A stretch of 64,000 nucleotides of DNA, from the NCBI RefSeq assembly GCF_000091305.1, contig NC_013929.1, positions 7,068,001 through 7,132,000 of the forward strand, written 5' to 3'. Under the pieces are notes generated by a model that worked only from the letters and a program-made list of their open reading frames with translations, made no database searches and had not been told where the DNA came from. The position numbers and the translations under genes are program-made. This document shows positions 1 to 8,089 of this stretch, one piece after another (position 1 is the first letter of the stretch; every line of letters begins with the position of its first letter). Source of the stretch: Streptomyces scabiei 87.22. GTDB taxonomy: Bacteria > Actinomycetota > Actinomycetes > Streptomycetales > Streptomycetaceae.

Positions 1-54
1 GAGGGCGTCGAGGCGGGTCAGGGTCTCGGCAAGGGTGTCTGGCAGGGCGGGCAC
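1..54 (-). CDS. 5' end of an unidentified gene (partial)
   Basis: A GTG codon at 54 opens a reading frame that stays open to the window edge (start V-P-A-L-P-D-T-L-A-E). A TAGGGT hexamer ends six bases before it, which would fit a leaderless transcript. The gene would be divergent from the GH51 gene, so both could share the palindromic operators at 94-130. Eighteen codons are too few to assign a family, and the call may be wrong. Confidence 0.3.
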   Translation of the reverse strand, partial: MPALPDTLAETLTRLDAL

Positions 55-93
55 GGGCCGACCCTACGTGCCCGCGGACGCCGAGACCACGGG

Positions 94-130
94 AATCCAA
101 CGATCGTTGAATTCCGACCAACGATGGTTG
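94..130. promoter_or_regulatory. paired palindromic operators upstream of the GH51 gene
   Basis: CAACGATCGTTG at 98-109 is a perfect 12-bp palindrome, and its flanks extend the symmetry to 18 of 20 bases (94-113). CAACGATGGTTG at 119-130 repeats it with one change, exactly 21 bp (two helical turns) downstream. A third half-site, CAACGATC, lies at 230-237. The arrangement fits cooperative binding by a dimeric regulator such as a LacI or GntR type. The regulator is not identifiable here. Confidence 0.65.
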
Positions 131-275
131 CGTCGCCCGCCGTCGGCACCCCGCGGACGGCGAGGCGCCCCTCCCGGCCCTTCCCCCCATTGACTCGCCC
201 CGACATCGACCATAGCGTCCCGTTCGGCTCAACGATCAGCATCCGCAATACCGAACAACGAAGGGGCCGCCCCGA

Positions 276-1790
276 ATGACCCGCACCGCCCGCTTCACCC
301 TCGACCCCGCGTTCAAGGTCGGCGAGGTCGACCCCCGACTCTTCGGCTCCTTCGTCGAGCACCTCGGCCGCTGCGTCTACACCGGCATCTTCGAACCGGA
401 CCACCCCACCGCGGACGAGGCGGGCCTGCGCACCGACGTACTGGAGCTGGTCCGGGAGCTGGGCGTCACCACGATCCGCTACCCCGGCGGCAACTTCGTC
501 TCCGGCTACAAGTGGGAGGACTCCGTCGGTCCCGTCGAGGACCGCCCCCGCCGCCTCGACCTCGCCTGGCGCTCCACCGAGACCAACCGCTTCGGCCTCT
601 CGGAGTACATCGCCTTCCTGAAGAAGGTCGGCCCCCAGGCCGAGCCCATGATGGCCCTCAACCTCGGCACCCGCGGTGTCGCCGAGGCCCTGGAGCTCCA
701 GGAGTACGCCAACCACCCCGCCGGAACCGCCCTGTCCGACCTCCGCGTCGCGCACGGCGACAAGGACCCCTTCGGCATCCGGCTCTGGTGCCTCGGCAAC
801 GAGATGGACGGCCCCTGGCAGACCGGCCACAAGACGGCCACCGAGTACGGCCGGATCGCCGCCGAGACGGCCCGCGCGATGCGCCAGATCGACCCGGACG
901 TCGAACTCGTCGCCTGCGGCTCCTCCAGCCAGTCCATGCCGACGTTCGCCGCGTGGGAGGCGACGGTCCTGGAGGAGACGTACGACCTCGTCGACCACAT
1001 CTCCCTGCACGCCTACTACCAGCCCGAGGACGGCGACCTCGACTCCTTCCTCGCCTCCGCCGTCGACATGGAGTCCTTCATCGAGAACGTGGTCGCCACC
1101 GCGGACCACGTGGGCGCGAAGCTCAAGTCGAAGAAGAAGATCAACCTCTCCTTCGACGAGTGGAACGTCTGGTACATCTCGAAGTGGCACGAGATCGAGG
1201 ACTCCGGCGCGCGGGACTGGGCGGAGGCCCCCCGCCTCCTGGAGGACAACTACAGCGTCACCGACGCCGTCGTCTTCGGCTCCCTCCTCATCGCCCTCCT
1301 CCGGCACGCCGACCGCGTCACCGTCGCCTGCCTCGCGCAGCTGGTGAACGTGATCGCCCCGATCCTGACCGAGCCGGGCGGCCCCGCCTGGCGCCAGACC
1401 ACCTTCTTCCCGTTCGCCCAGGCCTCGAAGTACGGCCGCGGCGAGGTCCTCGACGTCCGGGTCGACTCGCCGACGTACGACACGAAGAAGTACGGCGCGG
1501 CGGACCTGCTGCACGCCACGGCGGTGCGGGCCGAGGACGGTTCGGTGACCGTGTTCGCGGTCAACCGCAGCCGGTCGGAGTCCCTGCCGCTCGAAGTCGC
1601 CCTGAACGGGATGGAGTTGAGCCGAGTCGTCGAGCACAGCGTGCTGGCCGACGCGGACCCCGACGCACGCAACACACAGGCGGAGCCCGAGCGGGTCGCG
1701 CCGCACGCGGGTGAGGGGGCCTCGCTGCGGGACGGCGTGCTGAGCGTGGTCCTGGAGCCGCTGTCGTGGAACGTGATCCGGCTCGGCTGA
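276..1790 (+). CDS. alpha-L-arabinofuranosidase, GH51
   Basis: A 504-aa intracellular-type glycosidase that releases terminal L-arabinofuranosyl groups from arabinan or arabinoxylan oligosaccharides. The acid/base Glu lies in L-G-N-E-M-D-G (near residue 175) and the nucleophile Glu in S-F-D-E-W-N (near 295). N-terminal F-G-S-F-V-E-H-L-G-R and Y-P-G-G-N-F are also typical of GH51. There is no signal peptide and the length is usual for the family. The ATG follows GAAGGGG. Upstream palindromes at 94-130 suggest sugar-responsive repression. The gene stands alone, but two monosaccharide ABC transporters lie within 25 kb. It could also act on xylose-linked arabinose; GH51 specificity cannot be read from sequence. 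Confidence 0.93.
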   Translation: MTRTARFTLDPAFKVGEVDPRLFGSFVEHLGRCVYTGIFEPDHPTADEAGLRTDVLELVRELGVTTIRYPGGNFVSGYKWEDSVGPVEDRPRRLDLAWRSTETNRFGLSEYIAFLKKVGPQAEPMMALNLGTRGVAEALELQEYANHPAGTALSDLRVAHGDKDPFGIRLWCLGNEMDGPWQTGHKTATEYGRIAAETARAMRQIDPDVELVACGSSSQSMPTFAAWEATVLEETYDLVDHISLHAYYQPEDGDLDSFLASAVDMESFIENVVATADHVGAKLKSKKKINLSFDEWNVWYISKWHEIEDSGARDWAEAPRLLEDNYSVTDAVVFGSLLIALLRHADRVTVACLAQLVNVIAPILTEPGGPAWRQTTFFPFAQASKYGRGEVLDVRVDSPTYDTKKYGAADLLHATAVRAEDGSVTVFAVNRSRSESLPLEVALNGMELSRVVEHSVLADADPDARNTQAEPERVAPHAGEGASLRDGVLSVVLEPLSWNVIRLG

Positions 1791-1861
1791 GAGCCCGAGG
1801 GGCGGCTGCCCGCTGACAGGCGCGGGTCGGCCGGACGTGCGGTGTGGTCGACAATGGGGCC

Positions 1862-2320
1862 ATGAGGATCTCGGCACGGGCGGACTACGCCGTACGCGCG
1901 GTACTGGAGGTCGCCGTACGGCAGGACGGCGGGCCGGTGAAGGCGGAAGTCATCGCGACCGTCCAGGAGATCCCGCACAAGTTCCTGGAGGGCATCCTCG
2001 GCGATCTGCGGCGGGGCGGCCTGGTCACCAGCAGACGGGGCGGCAGCGGCGGGTACCGGCTGGCACGCGAGCCTGCCGCCATCACCGTCGCCGACGTGAT
2101 CCGGGCCGTCGACGGCCCGATCGTGTCGGTGCGCGGCGAGCGCCCCACCGGCCTGACCTACACCGGTTCCGCCGAACCGCTGCTGCCGCTGTGGATCGCC
2201 CTGCGGGCCAACGTCCGGCGCATCCTGGAGGGCGTCACGGTGGCCGACATCGCGGCCGGCGCCCTTCCCGAGCCGGTGAGGAACCTGGCGGCGGAGCCGG
2301 CGGCCTGGGAGAACCCCTGA
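1862..2320 (+). CDS. Rrf2-family transcriptional regulator
   Basis: A 152-aa winged-helix repressor starting M-R-I-S-A-R-A-D-Y-A-V-R-A, the typical Rrf2 opening. Helix-turn-helix and wing follow: I-P-H-K-F-L-E-G-I-L-G-D-L, then S-R-R-G-G-S-G-G-Y-R-L-A near residues 55-67. An in-frame ATG at 1844 would add six residues, but the ATG at 1862 matches family starts. No cysteine is present, so unlike IscR, NsrR or RsrR it cannot bind an Fe-S cluster and more likely senses a small molecule or a partner protein, as CymR does. It lies about 70 bp after the GH51 gene; a functional link is not shown. Confidence 0.88.
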   Translation: MRISARADYAVRAVLEVAVRQDGGPVKAEVIATVQEIPHKFLEGILGDLRRGGLVTSRRGGSGGYRLAREPAAITVADVIRAVDGPIVSVRGERPTGLTYTGSAEPLLPLWIALRANVRRILEGVTVADIAAGALPEPVRNLAAEPAAWENP

Positions 2321-2324
2321 CCCC

Positions 2325-2789
2325 TCACGCCAGCCGCATCGCCAGGGTCACCTCGGCCCCGGCCCCCCGGCGGGCCGTCCGCACCGTCAGGCGGTCCGTG
2401 ACCAGGTGGGCGAGCCAGAGGCCGCGCCCGGGGCAGGTGCCGGTGAGGCCGGGCAGGAGTTCGGGGATGGCGGGGACGAAGCCGGGGCCGCTGTCGGTGA
2501 TGCGGCACTCCAGTTCATGGGGGAGGCGGCGGAGTTCGAGGTGGCCCTGGCCGCCGGCGTGCTCGACCGCGTTGGTGGCGATCTCGCTGACCGCGAGGGT
2601 GAACTCGCCGAGGCGGACGCCGCCGAGGCCCGCCGCCGCGGCCGTGTCCTCCACCTGGACGCGTACCTGGGGCAGGTTCTCGCCCGTGAAGTGCCGCTTC
2701 AGCAAGAGGGTCCCGGGGGCGCGGCCGGGGGCCTCGTGGCCCGGGCCGCCGATCGTTCCTGTACCGCTGTCCGTCTCCCCGCCCGGCAT
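2325..2789 (-). CDS. RsbW-like ATP-binding regulatory protein
   Basis: A 154-aa HATPase of the anti-sigma/serine kinase type common in Streptomyces. The N box is S-E-I-A-T-N-A-V-E-H-A, G1 is D-S-G-P-G-F and G2 is G-R-G-L-W-L-A-H-L-V-T-D. There is no sensor or phosphoacceptor domain. The start was chosen at the ATG eight bases after GGAGG (2798-2802); a GTG three bases earlier is also possible, and the open frame continues to 2831. Such proteins phosphorylate an anti-anti-sigma factor or hold a sigma factor; no partner gene is adjacent. It is tail-to-tail with the Rrf2 gene, with only 4 bp between the stops. Confidence 0.85.
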   Translation of the reverse strand: MPGGETDSGTGTIGGPGHEAPGRAPGTLLLKRHFTGENLPQVRVQVEDTAAAAGLGGVRLGEFTLAVSEIATNAVEHAGGQGHLELRRLPHELECRITDSGPGFVPAIPELLPGLTGTCPGRGLWLAHLVTDRLTVRTARRGAGAEVTLAMRLA

Positions 2790-2831
2790 CACGGCCGCCT
2801 CCTCTCGATGGGACTCGATGGGTACGAGCAC

Positions 2832-3179
2832 GGGTGCTGGGCGTCAAACGTGAACTGCCGCACTCCGCCCACGCTAGCCGTGCTCGTTCGATGTGTACCC
2901 AGGAGATCGAGAGGGCATCGTGCCTGGTCAAAACCGTGTGTATTCGATCGAATCGTGATCGGTTCCGCCCGACCTCTGCTGATCGGTTTGCGTTCATCGA
3001 TCGGCTGGGGCCCGGCGGCGGGGCGTGGTGCGCCGGTGTCCATCGGTAGCGCTGCCCATCCGGCCGGCCGGTCGTGGGGTCCGGTGCGCACGGAAATGGG
3101 TGCCGGACCCGATGGTGGCACCGGGAGGCCGCGTGTGACGGTGGCGGTACACCCGCTCACCGGTCCGGAGGGAGGAGTC
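2832..3179. promoter_or_regulatory. intergenic region with a perfect palindrome
   Basis: No gene is seen in these 350 bases between two divergent genes. ATTCGATCGAAT at 2942-2953 is a perfect 12-bp palindrome and a plausible operator. A GGAGGAG ribosome-binding site ends at 3177, just before the next gene. Confidence 0.35.
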
Positions 3180-3560
3180 ATGACGCAGCCCGGCACCGAA
3201 CCGCAGCCCGGCACCGAACCGCCGCACGCTCCGCCGATCGCGGCGAGGGAGAGGACGGCGCGGAACGGCCCGCACACGGAGGGTCCCCGCCCACGTCCCC
3301 GCCCGCCGCGCGCGTACCGCCGGCGACGCGGCCGTGCCTGGGCCCTCCTGGCCGTCTCGCTCGCGATGCTGGTCCTGGGCATGGTGCTGCCGCAGGGCCT
3401 GCTCCTCGCGTCGGGCCTGGTCGCGGCCGGGATGGCGACGCACCTGCTGGCGCCGCCGGACCGACCCGAGCGCCCCGGCCCCGACGCGCGCCCCGACCTG
3501 ACCGACCGCCCCGGCACCGTCGGCGCCGGCCGCACCGGTTCCACGCCGACGGGCCCCTGA
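3180..3560 (+). CDS. small two-helix membrane protein, unknown function
   Basis: A 126-aa protein not assigned to a family. The first 60 residues are charged and Pro/Arg-rich. Two hydrophobic helices follow (around 57-75 and 78-93, split by P-Q-G), then a Pro/Asp-rich tail, so both ends probably lie in the cytoplasm. The ATG has a strong GGAGGAG site two bases upstream (3170-3177). An 18-bp perfect tandem repeat at 3185-3220 duplicates the residues Q-P-G-T-E-P. Codon use matches the neighbours. The basic N-terminus could interact with membrane lipid or nucleic acid; this is a guess. Confidence 0.7.
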   Translation: MTQPGTEPQPGTEPPHAPPIAARERTARNGPHTEGPRPRPRPPRAYRRRRGRAWALLAVSLAMLVLGMVLPQGLLLASGLVAAGMATHLLAPPDRPERPGPDARPDLTDRPGTVGAGRTGSTPTGP

Positions 3561-3576
3561 CCTCCGCCGTCCGCCG

Positions 3577-4839
3577 CTACTTCCTCGTCACCCGCGCGAT
3601 CGACTCCAGCACCTTGCGCGGGTTCCCCTGCGCGGTCACCGCCCCGCCGATGCGTGCCCGGACGGCCGCGGCGACCTCGGACCAGTCGGTCTCGGCGACG
3701 GGGTAGAGGCGGAGGTTCTGCAGGGTGTCCAGGCCGCTCCACAGGGCCCGGTGGGTCTTGTCCGCGCGCATCGCGTCGGCGGCGGAGGTGGTGACGGGGA
3801 GCAGTTCGTACTGGGCGGCCTGCTCGGTGACGTACTTGTCGGTGTAGAGGAAGTCGAGGAACTCCCCGATGGCGGCGCGGTGGTCGTCGTTGCGGAAGGC
3901 GACGACCCAGTCTGCCGTGCCCATCGTGGGGGTCTCCTTCCCGTCGCGGCTCGGCAGCGGCACCGCGCCGTAGGGCACGGAGTCGGAGGAGTCCGCGATC
4001 TGACGCACCAGCGACAGCGGGGCGTTGACCATGGCCGCGTCACCGGTGAGGAAGGCGTCGACGGCCTCGCCGCGGTTCAGCTCGCCGGGCGGGACCGGGC
4101 CGGTGAGACCCTCGCCGACCAGGTTCTCCTTCAGCCAGGTCAGCGTCGCCACATTGGCGGGGGAGGCGATGTCGTAACGGTTCGTGGAGTCGGTGTAGCC
4201 GCCGTCACCGGCCAGCAGCCACATCAGCGTCTCGGCCTCCGCCTCCTCCGGTCCGAGCGGCACGGCGATCGGGTACTTCACCCCCTGAGCCTTCAACGCC
4301 CTTGCGGCGGACTGGAGTTGGTCCCAGGTCTTCGGCGGCTTCAGGCCCGCCCGTGCGAACAGGTCCTTGTTGTAGTAGAGCAGGCGGGTGCTCGCGGTGA
4401 ACGGCAGGCCGTACTGCGCCCGGTCCATCTCCCCGGCGTTCGCGAGGCTGCGGACGAAGGAGGCCTGGACCTGGACCGACAGCACCTCGTCCGCGCTGTA
4501 GAGCAGGTCCCGCGCGGCGTACTCGGAGTAGCTGTCCGTCTGCACGATGTCGGGCGCCTCACCCCGCTCGACGAGCTCGGCGACCTTCTCCTCGACCTCG
4601 TCCGGGCCGTAGACGCGCACGTCCACGTCGATGCCGGGGTGTGCGGCGCCGAAGGCCAGGGCGACCCGGTCCCAGTAGCCCTCGGAGTTCTTGCGCACGC
4701 TGTCGCCGTAGTTGGTCGCGACGACGGTCAGGGAGACCGTCCGCGACTCGGCGTCCGCGCCGCTGCCGCAGCCGGACAGTCCGGCCGCCAGCCCCAGCGC
4801 GGCCGTGACCGCCACGATCGTCCGGGCGTTGTGGCGCAC
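3577..4839 (-). CDS. extracellular sugar-binding lipoprotein (ABC family 1)
   Basis: A 420-aa solute-binding protein of the CUT1 kind. The signal peptide ends in the lipobox L-S-G-C (Cys24). A periplasmic-binding fold follows, with P-D-I-V-Q-T-D-S-Y and Y-N-K-D-L-F-A-R-A-G-L typical of oligosaccharide-binding proteins. The GTG start follows GGAGGTGG. It presumably captures a sugar outside the membrane for import, but no permease or ATPase gene is adjacent. It must therefore use a distant transporter or serve as a sensor. Its 3' end lies 17 bp from the small membrane protein gene on the other strand. Confidence 0.85.
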   Translation of the reverse strand: MRHNARTIVAVTAALGLAAGLSGCGSGADAESRTVSLTVVATNYGDSVRKNSEGYWDRVALAFGAAHPGIDVDVRVYGPDEVEEKVAELVERGEAPDIVQTDSYSEYAARDLLYSADEVLSVQVQASFVRSLANAGEMDRAQYGLPFTASTRLLYYNKDLFARAGLKPPKTWDQLQSAARALKAQGVKYPIAVPLGPEEAEAETLMWLLAGDGGYTDSTNRYDIASPANVATLTWLKENLVGEGLTGPVPPGELNRGEAVDAFLTGDAAMVNAPLSLVRQIADSSDSVPYGAVPLPSRDGKETPTMGTADWVVAFRNDDHRAAIGEFLDFLYTDKYVTEQAAQYELLPVTTSAADAMRADKTHRALWSGLDTLQNLRLYPVAETDWSEVAAAVRARIGGAVTAQGNPRKVLESIARVTRK

Positions 4840-5139
4840 GGTCCACCCACCTCCAGCTCTCGGCCGCACCCGGCACGGGCGGGTACGGAGTTGCGACGGG
4901 GCTTGATCGTAGGGCGCGCACGGGTGTGCGGGGCGCCGTGGGCGTTGCGTTCTGGTTCCGACGGCGTGACGGAGTGGCGTCGTGACCGGGGGCACGACCG
5001 GAGACGTGACCGGGACGCGCCACCGCCGACAGGAGGTACGCGGCCGGCGCCCCCGCCGTTCAGCCGGCCGGCCGGGGTCCGGCCCGCCCGGTGGCCACCG
5101 GGTGAACTCCCGGACTCCTGCGGAGGTATCCCGGATGAA

Positions 5140-5167
5140 ACCGCCCTCCGAGGGCCCTCGGGGCGGT
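5140..5167 (+). promoter_or_regulatory. hairpin in the leader of the RTX gene
   Basis: ACCGCCCTCCGAGGG is followed directly by CCCTCGGGGCGGT, giving a near-perfect 28-bp palindrome with one bulge. It lies between the divergent binding-protein and RTX genes, about 80 bp before the RTX start, so it would fold in that mRNA leader. Its role could be attenuation or mRNA stability. No other feature was seen in 4840-5244. Confidence 0.4.
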
Positions 5168-5244
5168 GTTGCGCCACAACCCCCGGCTTCGGGGCCGGGT
5201 CGTACCGGGTGCTCGTTCCGGCGTTCAGCGAAGGAGAACCCCGC

Positions 5245-6099
5245 ATGCCCACCCGTGGACTGCCCAGGCACAGAGCCGTCACCGCCCCCGCCGTCGCTGT
5301 CGGCGCCGCGCTCGCCCTGGCCTGCGTTCCGCTCACCGCGTCCCCCGCCCTGGCCGCCCCCGCGCCCGCCGCCTCCCTCGTGCACGACAGGGGCGAGTTG
5401 TGGTTCAAGGCCGCGCCCGGCCAGGCGAACCGGCTGACGGTGTCGGCGAAGATCGTGGAGCGGACGGAGTGGGAGGCGGACTACGTGCTGACCTTCAACG
5501 ACCGGTACGCCATCACCCTCGCCGCGAAGGAGTGCACCTACCCGCAGCCGGCCGACCGCACCGTCGCCGAGTGCGCGGTCCCGATCCCGATGAACTCCGA
5601 CGACACGGACATCTACGACGTCGGCCTCGGCGACGGGAACGACACCGTCACGATCGCCGCCGCCGACTCCGCGTACGCCACGATCCACGGCGGCGCCGGC
5701 GACGACGTCCTGCTCGGCAACAGGTCCGTCGTGCTGCAGGGCGAGGACGGCGACGACCGGATCGACGGCGGCGGTGGCGTGTGGGGCCTCGGCTCCTTCG
5801 GCGGACGCGGCGACGACGTCCTCGGCGACTGCTCCTACGCCTGCCACGGCGGCGCCGACGACGACACGCTCACGGGCGGCGCCGAGTCCGACGGCCTGTA
5901 CGGCGACTCCGGCGACGACGTCCTGCGCGGCCGGGCCGGCGCCGACGCCCTGCACGGCGGCAAGGGCGACGACAGGCTGTACGGCGAGGACGGCGACGAC
6001 AGGCTCTACGGCAACAGCGGCGACGACGTCCTGTACGGCGGCAGCGGCAGGGACACCCTCTCCGGCGGGCCCGGCCGCGACAGGCTCCACCAGAACTGA
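5245..6099 (+). CDS. secreted RTX-type calcium-binding repeat protein
   Basis: A 284-aa exported protein. The Sec signal peptide (residues 1-38) ends around A-S-P-A-L-A-A-P. A beta-rich domain with paired Cys follows, then from about residue 125 to the C-terminus at least nine G-G-x-G-x-D-x-L/V-x nonapeptides, for example G-G-A-G-D-D-V-L-L and G-G-K-G-D-D-R-L-Y. Such repeats form a calcium-loaded parallel beta-roll outside the cell. Unlike proteobacterial RTX toxins it carries an N-terminal Sec signal, and no type I secretion genes are near. No catalytic domain is visible, so a binding, cell-wall or matrix role is more likely than toxicity. GGAG precedes the ATG. Confidence 0.85.
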   Translation: MPTRGLPRHRAVTAPAVAVGAALALACVPLTASPALAAPAPAASLVHDRGELWFKAAPGQANRLTVSAKIVERTEWEADYVLTFNDRYAITLAAKECTYPQPADRTVAECAVPIPMNSDDTDIYDVGLGDGNDTVTIAAADSAYATIHGGAGDDVLLGNRSVVLQGEDGDDRIDGGGGVWGLGSFGGRGDDVLGDCSYACHGGADDDTLTGGAESDGLYGDSGDDVLRGRAGADALHGGKGDDRLYGEDGDDRLYGNSGDDVLYGGSGRDTLSGGPGRDRLHQN

Positions 6100-6132
6100 C
6101 GCACCTCGCCTCCCGGCCGGGAGGCTTGGACA

Positions 6133-6179
6133 GGGCGACGCCCCCGACAGGGCCTGGGCGTCTGTCGGGGGCGTCGCCC
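6133..6179. terminator. bidirectional terminator
   Basis: A 17-bp perfect stem (GGGCGACGCCCCCGACA and its complement) surrounds a 13-base loop between the convergent RTX and aminotransferase genes. Confidence 0.8.
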
Positions 6180-6207
6180 CATGGGGTCCGTCAGGGGGTG
6201 GTCCGGC

Positions 6208-7896
6208 TCACCCCACCTGGTTGTACACCCCGCCGGCCGCGGGCCACCCCAGGGGCTCCTCCAGGGGCTCCGGCTGGGTGCGGCCGCGTACCTGGGCGGC
6301 GGTGAGGCCCTGGGCCGCGCCCATGGTGCGGCGGTTCTGGGCGGCGGTCGCGAGGCCGGGCATCCCGGTCTGGGCGACGGGCTGCAGACCGGGGACCGGC
6401 ATGGCGGCGGCCGGTGCTGCGGGCATCGGTGCCGGAGCGGGGACCGGCATCGGCATCGGCATCGGCGCCGGAGCGGGTGCCGGGGCCGGGAACTGCATCG
6501 GGGCGACCGGAGCCGGGGCGGGGACGGGGGCCGGTGCCGCGAACTGCATGGACGCGGCGGCGGGGACGGGGACGGGCGCCGGAGCGGGGGCGGGCGCGGG
6601 TGTCTGCACGGGGGAGGCGAACTGCATGGAGGACGCGGGCGCCGGGGCCGGCATGCTCATGGCCTGCGCGGCGAGGTTGTGCATGCCCGTGCCGTTGGTC
6701 TCGCTCATCAGCCGGTCCACGGCCGCCGTACCCGAGCTGTAGCTGGTCCCGGTGCCCAGCTCGGGTACGGCGGCTCCCCTCCTGGACCCGTAGAGAACCG
6801 ACTCCAGGCCGGACACCAGGCGACGCACGTCGACCTGGGGCCGGACCACGAGTCGCAGGAAGCGACTGGACGAGCCGACCTTGTTGCCGCACTCGCGGAC
6901 CAGGATCCGGTGCTCGGTGAGCAGCCGGTCGCGGACCACGGTGCCCTCGGCGCCCACGGGCAGGCGCACGAAGAGGAAGTTCCCCTGCGACGGGTAGACC
7001 GTCAGCCCGGGGAGGGCGGAGAGCTGGCGGGCCATGTCCAGCCGGTCGCGGCGGACCTGGTGCAGGCTCTCCATGTACTCGGCGCCGTGGTTCTTCAGCA
7101 TGAACACCACGTGCTCGGCGAAGGAGTTGAGGTTCCACTTCGGCAGCATCGAGCGGACCTTGCCGGCCAGCGCCGGGTTGGCGACCAGATAGCCGAAGCG
7201 GATGCCGTGCAGGCCGAAGTTCTTGCCGAGGCTGCGCAGCACGACCACGTTGGGCCGCATGACCGCGTCCTGGACCGTGGACGGCTCGGACTCGGCGTCG
7301 GCGAACTCCAGGAACGACTCGTCGATGACGATCAGGTCCAGGTCGGCCATCGCGTCCATGAACTGCACCAGCGCGTGCCGGTGCAGGAAGCCGCCGTCGG
7401 GGTTGTTCGGGTTGCAGATGACGGCGACCCGGGTGCCGCGGGCCCGGATGAACTCGGCGTACTGCGCGAGGTCCAGGGCGAAGCCGCTGGACTCCTGCAG
7501 CGGGAACATGTCGACCCGCTTGCCGGTCTCCATCGGCTGGTCGGTCCAGCGGCCGAAGGTGGGGACGGGGACGGCGAGGGACTCACGGACCATCAGATGG
7601 TCGAGCCAGGTGATGAGTTCGGTCGAACCGTTGCCCATCGCCACGCACTGCGGCGGGAGTTGGAGCAGATTGCACAGCTCGGCGGTGATGGTGTCGGCGC
7701 TGCTCGGGTAGTACGTGATGATGTCGCGCAGCCTGCTCGCCATGTCGTCGAACATCGCGGGCGTGGGGAAGTACGGGTTGCACGGGATACAGAAGTCCAC
7801 CGGCCCCACCCCGTCGCCGCCCTCACGCGTCAGCGCAGCCATCGAGGGGCTGTGCGCCGCGGTGCTGCGGAACAACGAGGTGACGTTGTCGGACAT
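6208..7896 (-). CDS. class I/II aminotransferase with Pro/Ala-rich C-terminal tail
   Basis: A 562-aa PLP enzyme of the HisC/CobD-like branch. Residues 1-370 form the aminotransferase: N-P-N-N-P-D-G-G, D-E-S-F-L-E-F and the Schiff-base lysine in S-L-G-K-N-F-G-L-H-G-I-R (near 225), with a C-terminal arginine in F-L-R-L-V-V-R-P. Family members usually stop at about 360-380 residues. Here about 170 more follow, dominated by Pro, Ala and Met, with three copies of M-Q-F followed by A or P. The tail is probably disordered. Substrate is unknown; D-x-H cobalamin or histidinol phosphate enzymes are only the nearest relatives. GGAGG precedes the ATG. It appears monocistronic, with its promoter in the short space before 7949. 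Confidence 0.85.
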   Translation of the reverse strand: MSDNVTSLFRSTAAHSPSMAALTREGGDGVGPVDFCIPCNPYFPTPAMFDDMASRLRDIITYYPSSADTITAELCNLLQLPPQCVAMGNGSTELITWLDHLMVRESLAVPVPTFGRWTDQPMETGKRVDMFPLQESSGFALDLAQYAEFIRARGTRVAVICNPNNPDGGFLHRHALVQFMDAMADLDLIVIDESFLEFADAESEPSTVQDAVMRPNVVVLRSLGKNFGLHGIRFGYLVANPALAGKVRSMLPKWNLNSFAEHVVFMLKNHGAEYMESLHQVRRDRLDMARQLSALPGLTVYPSQGNFLFVRLPVGAEGTVVRDRLLTEHRILVRECGNKVGSSSRFLRLVVRPQVDVRRLVSGLESVLYGSRRGAAVPELGTGTSYSSGTAAVDRLMSETNGTGMHNLAAQAMSMPAPAPASSMQFASPVQTPAPAPAPAPVPVPAAASMQFAAPAPVPAPAPVAPMQFPAPAPAPAPMPMPMPVPAPAPMPAAPAAAMPVPGLQPVAQTGMPGLATAAQNRRTMGAAQGLTAAQVRGRTQPEPLEEPLGWPAAGGVYNQVG

Positions 7897-7948
7897 GGAA
7901 CCTCCGTAGGGGGCGGACCCGTTGGGGACGGCCGGGCCCGACGACTAA

Positions 7949-7980
7949 GGGCGGCCCGTGCGGGGGAGCACGGGCCGCCC
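7949..7980 (-). terminator. terminator after the galM end of the ABC block
   Basis: GGGCGGCCCGTGC pairs perfectly with GCACGGGCCGCCC around a six-base loop. It follows the galM stop on the minus strand and precedes the aminotransferase start by about 50 bp. Confidence 0.7.
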
Positions 7981-8089
7981 CTACATACGGAGGCCGGAAC
8001 GGCTCCGTTCAACCGCTGAGATTTCGGTAAGAACATGTGAGCCGTCTGTGAAGGCGGTGGCGCGGTCGCCGGCCGGCCGGCGACCGCGG

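Noticed and set aside
18..1877. A 619-codon minus-strand open frame over the GH51 gene
   Set aside because: It is antisense to a clear GH51 gene, has no family features and arises from high GC at third positions.
4840..6090. Minus-strand frame extending the binding protein upstream across the RTX gene
   Set aside because: The lipoprotein signal begins at the GTG at 4839, and the extension is low-complexity Val/Gly/Arg antisense to the RTX gene.
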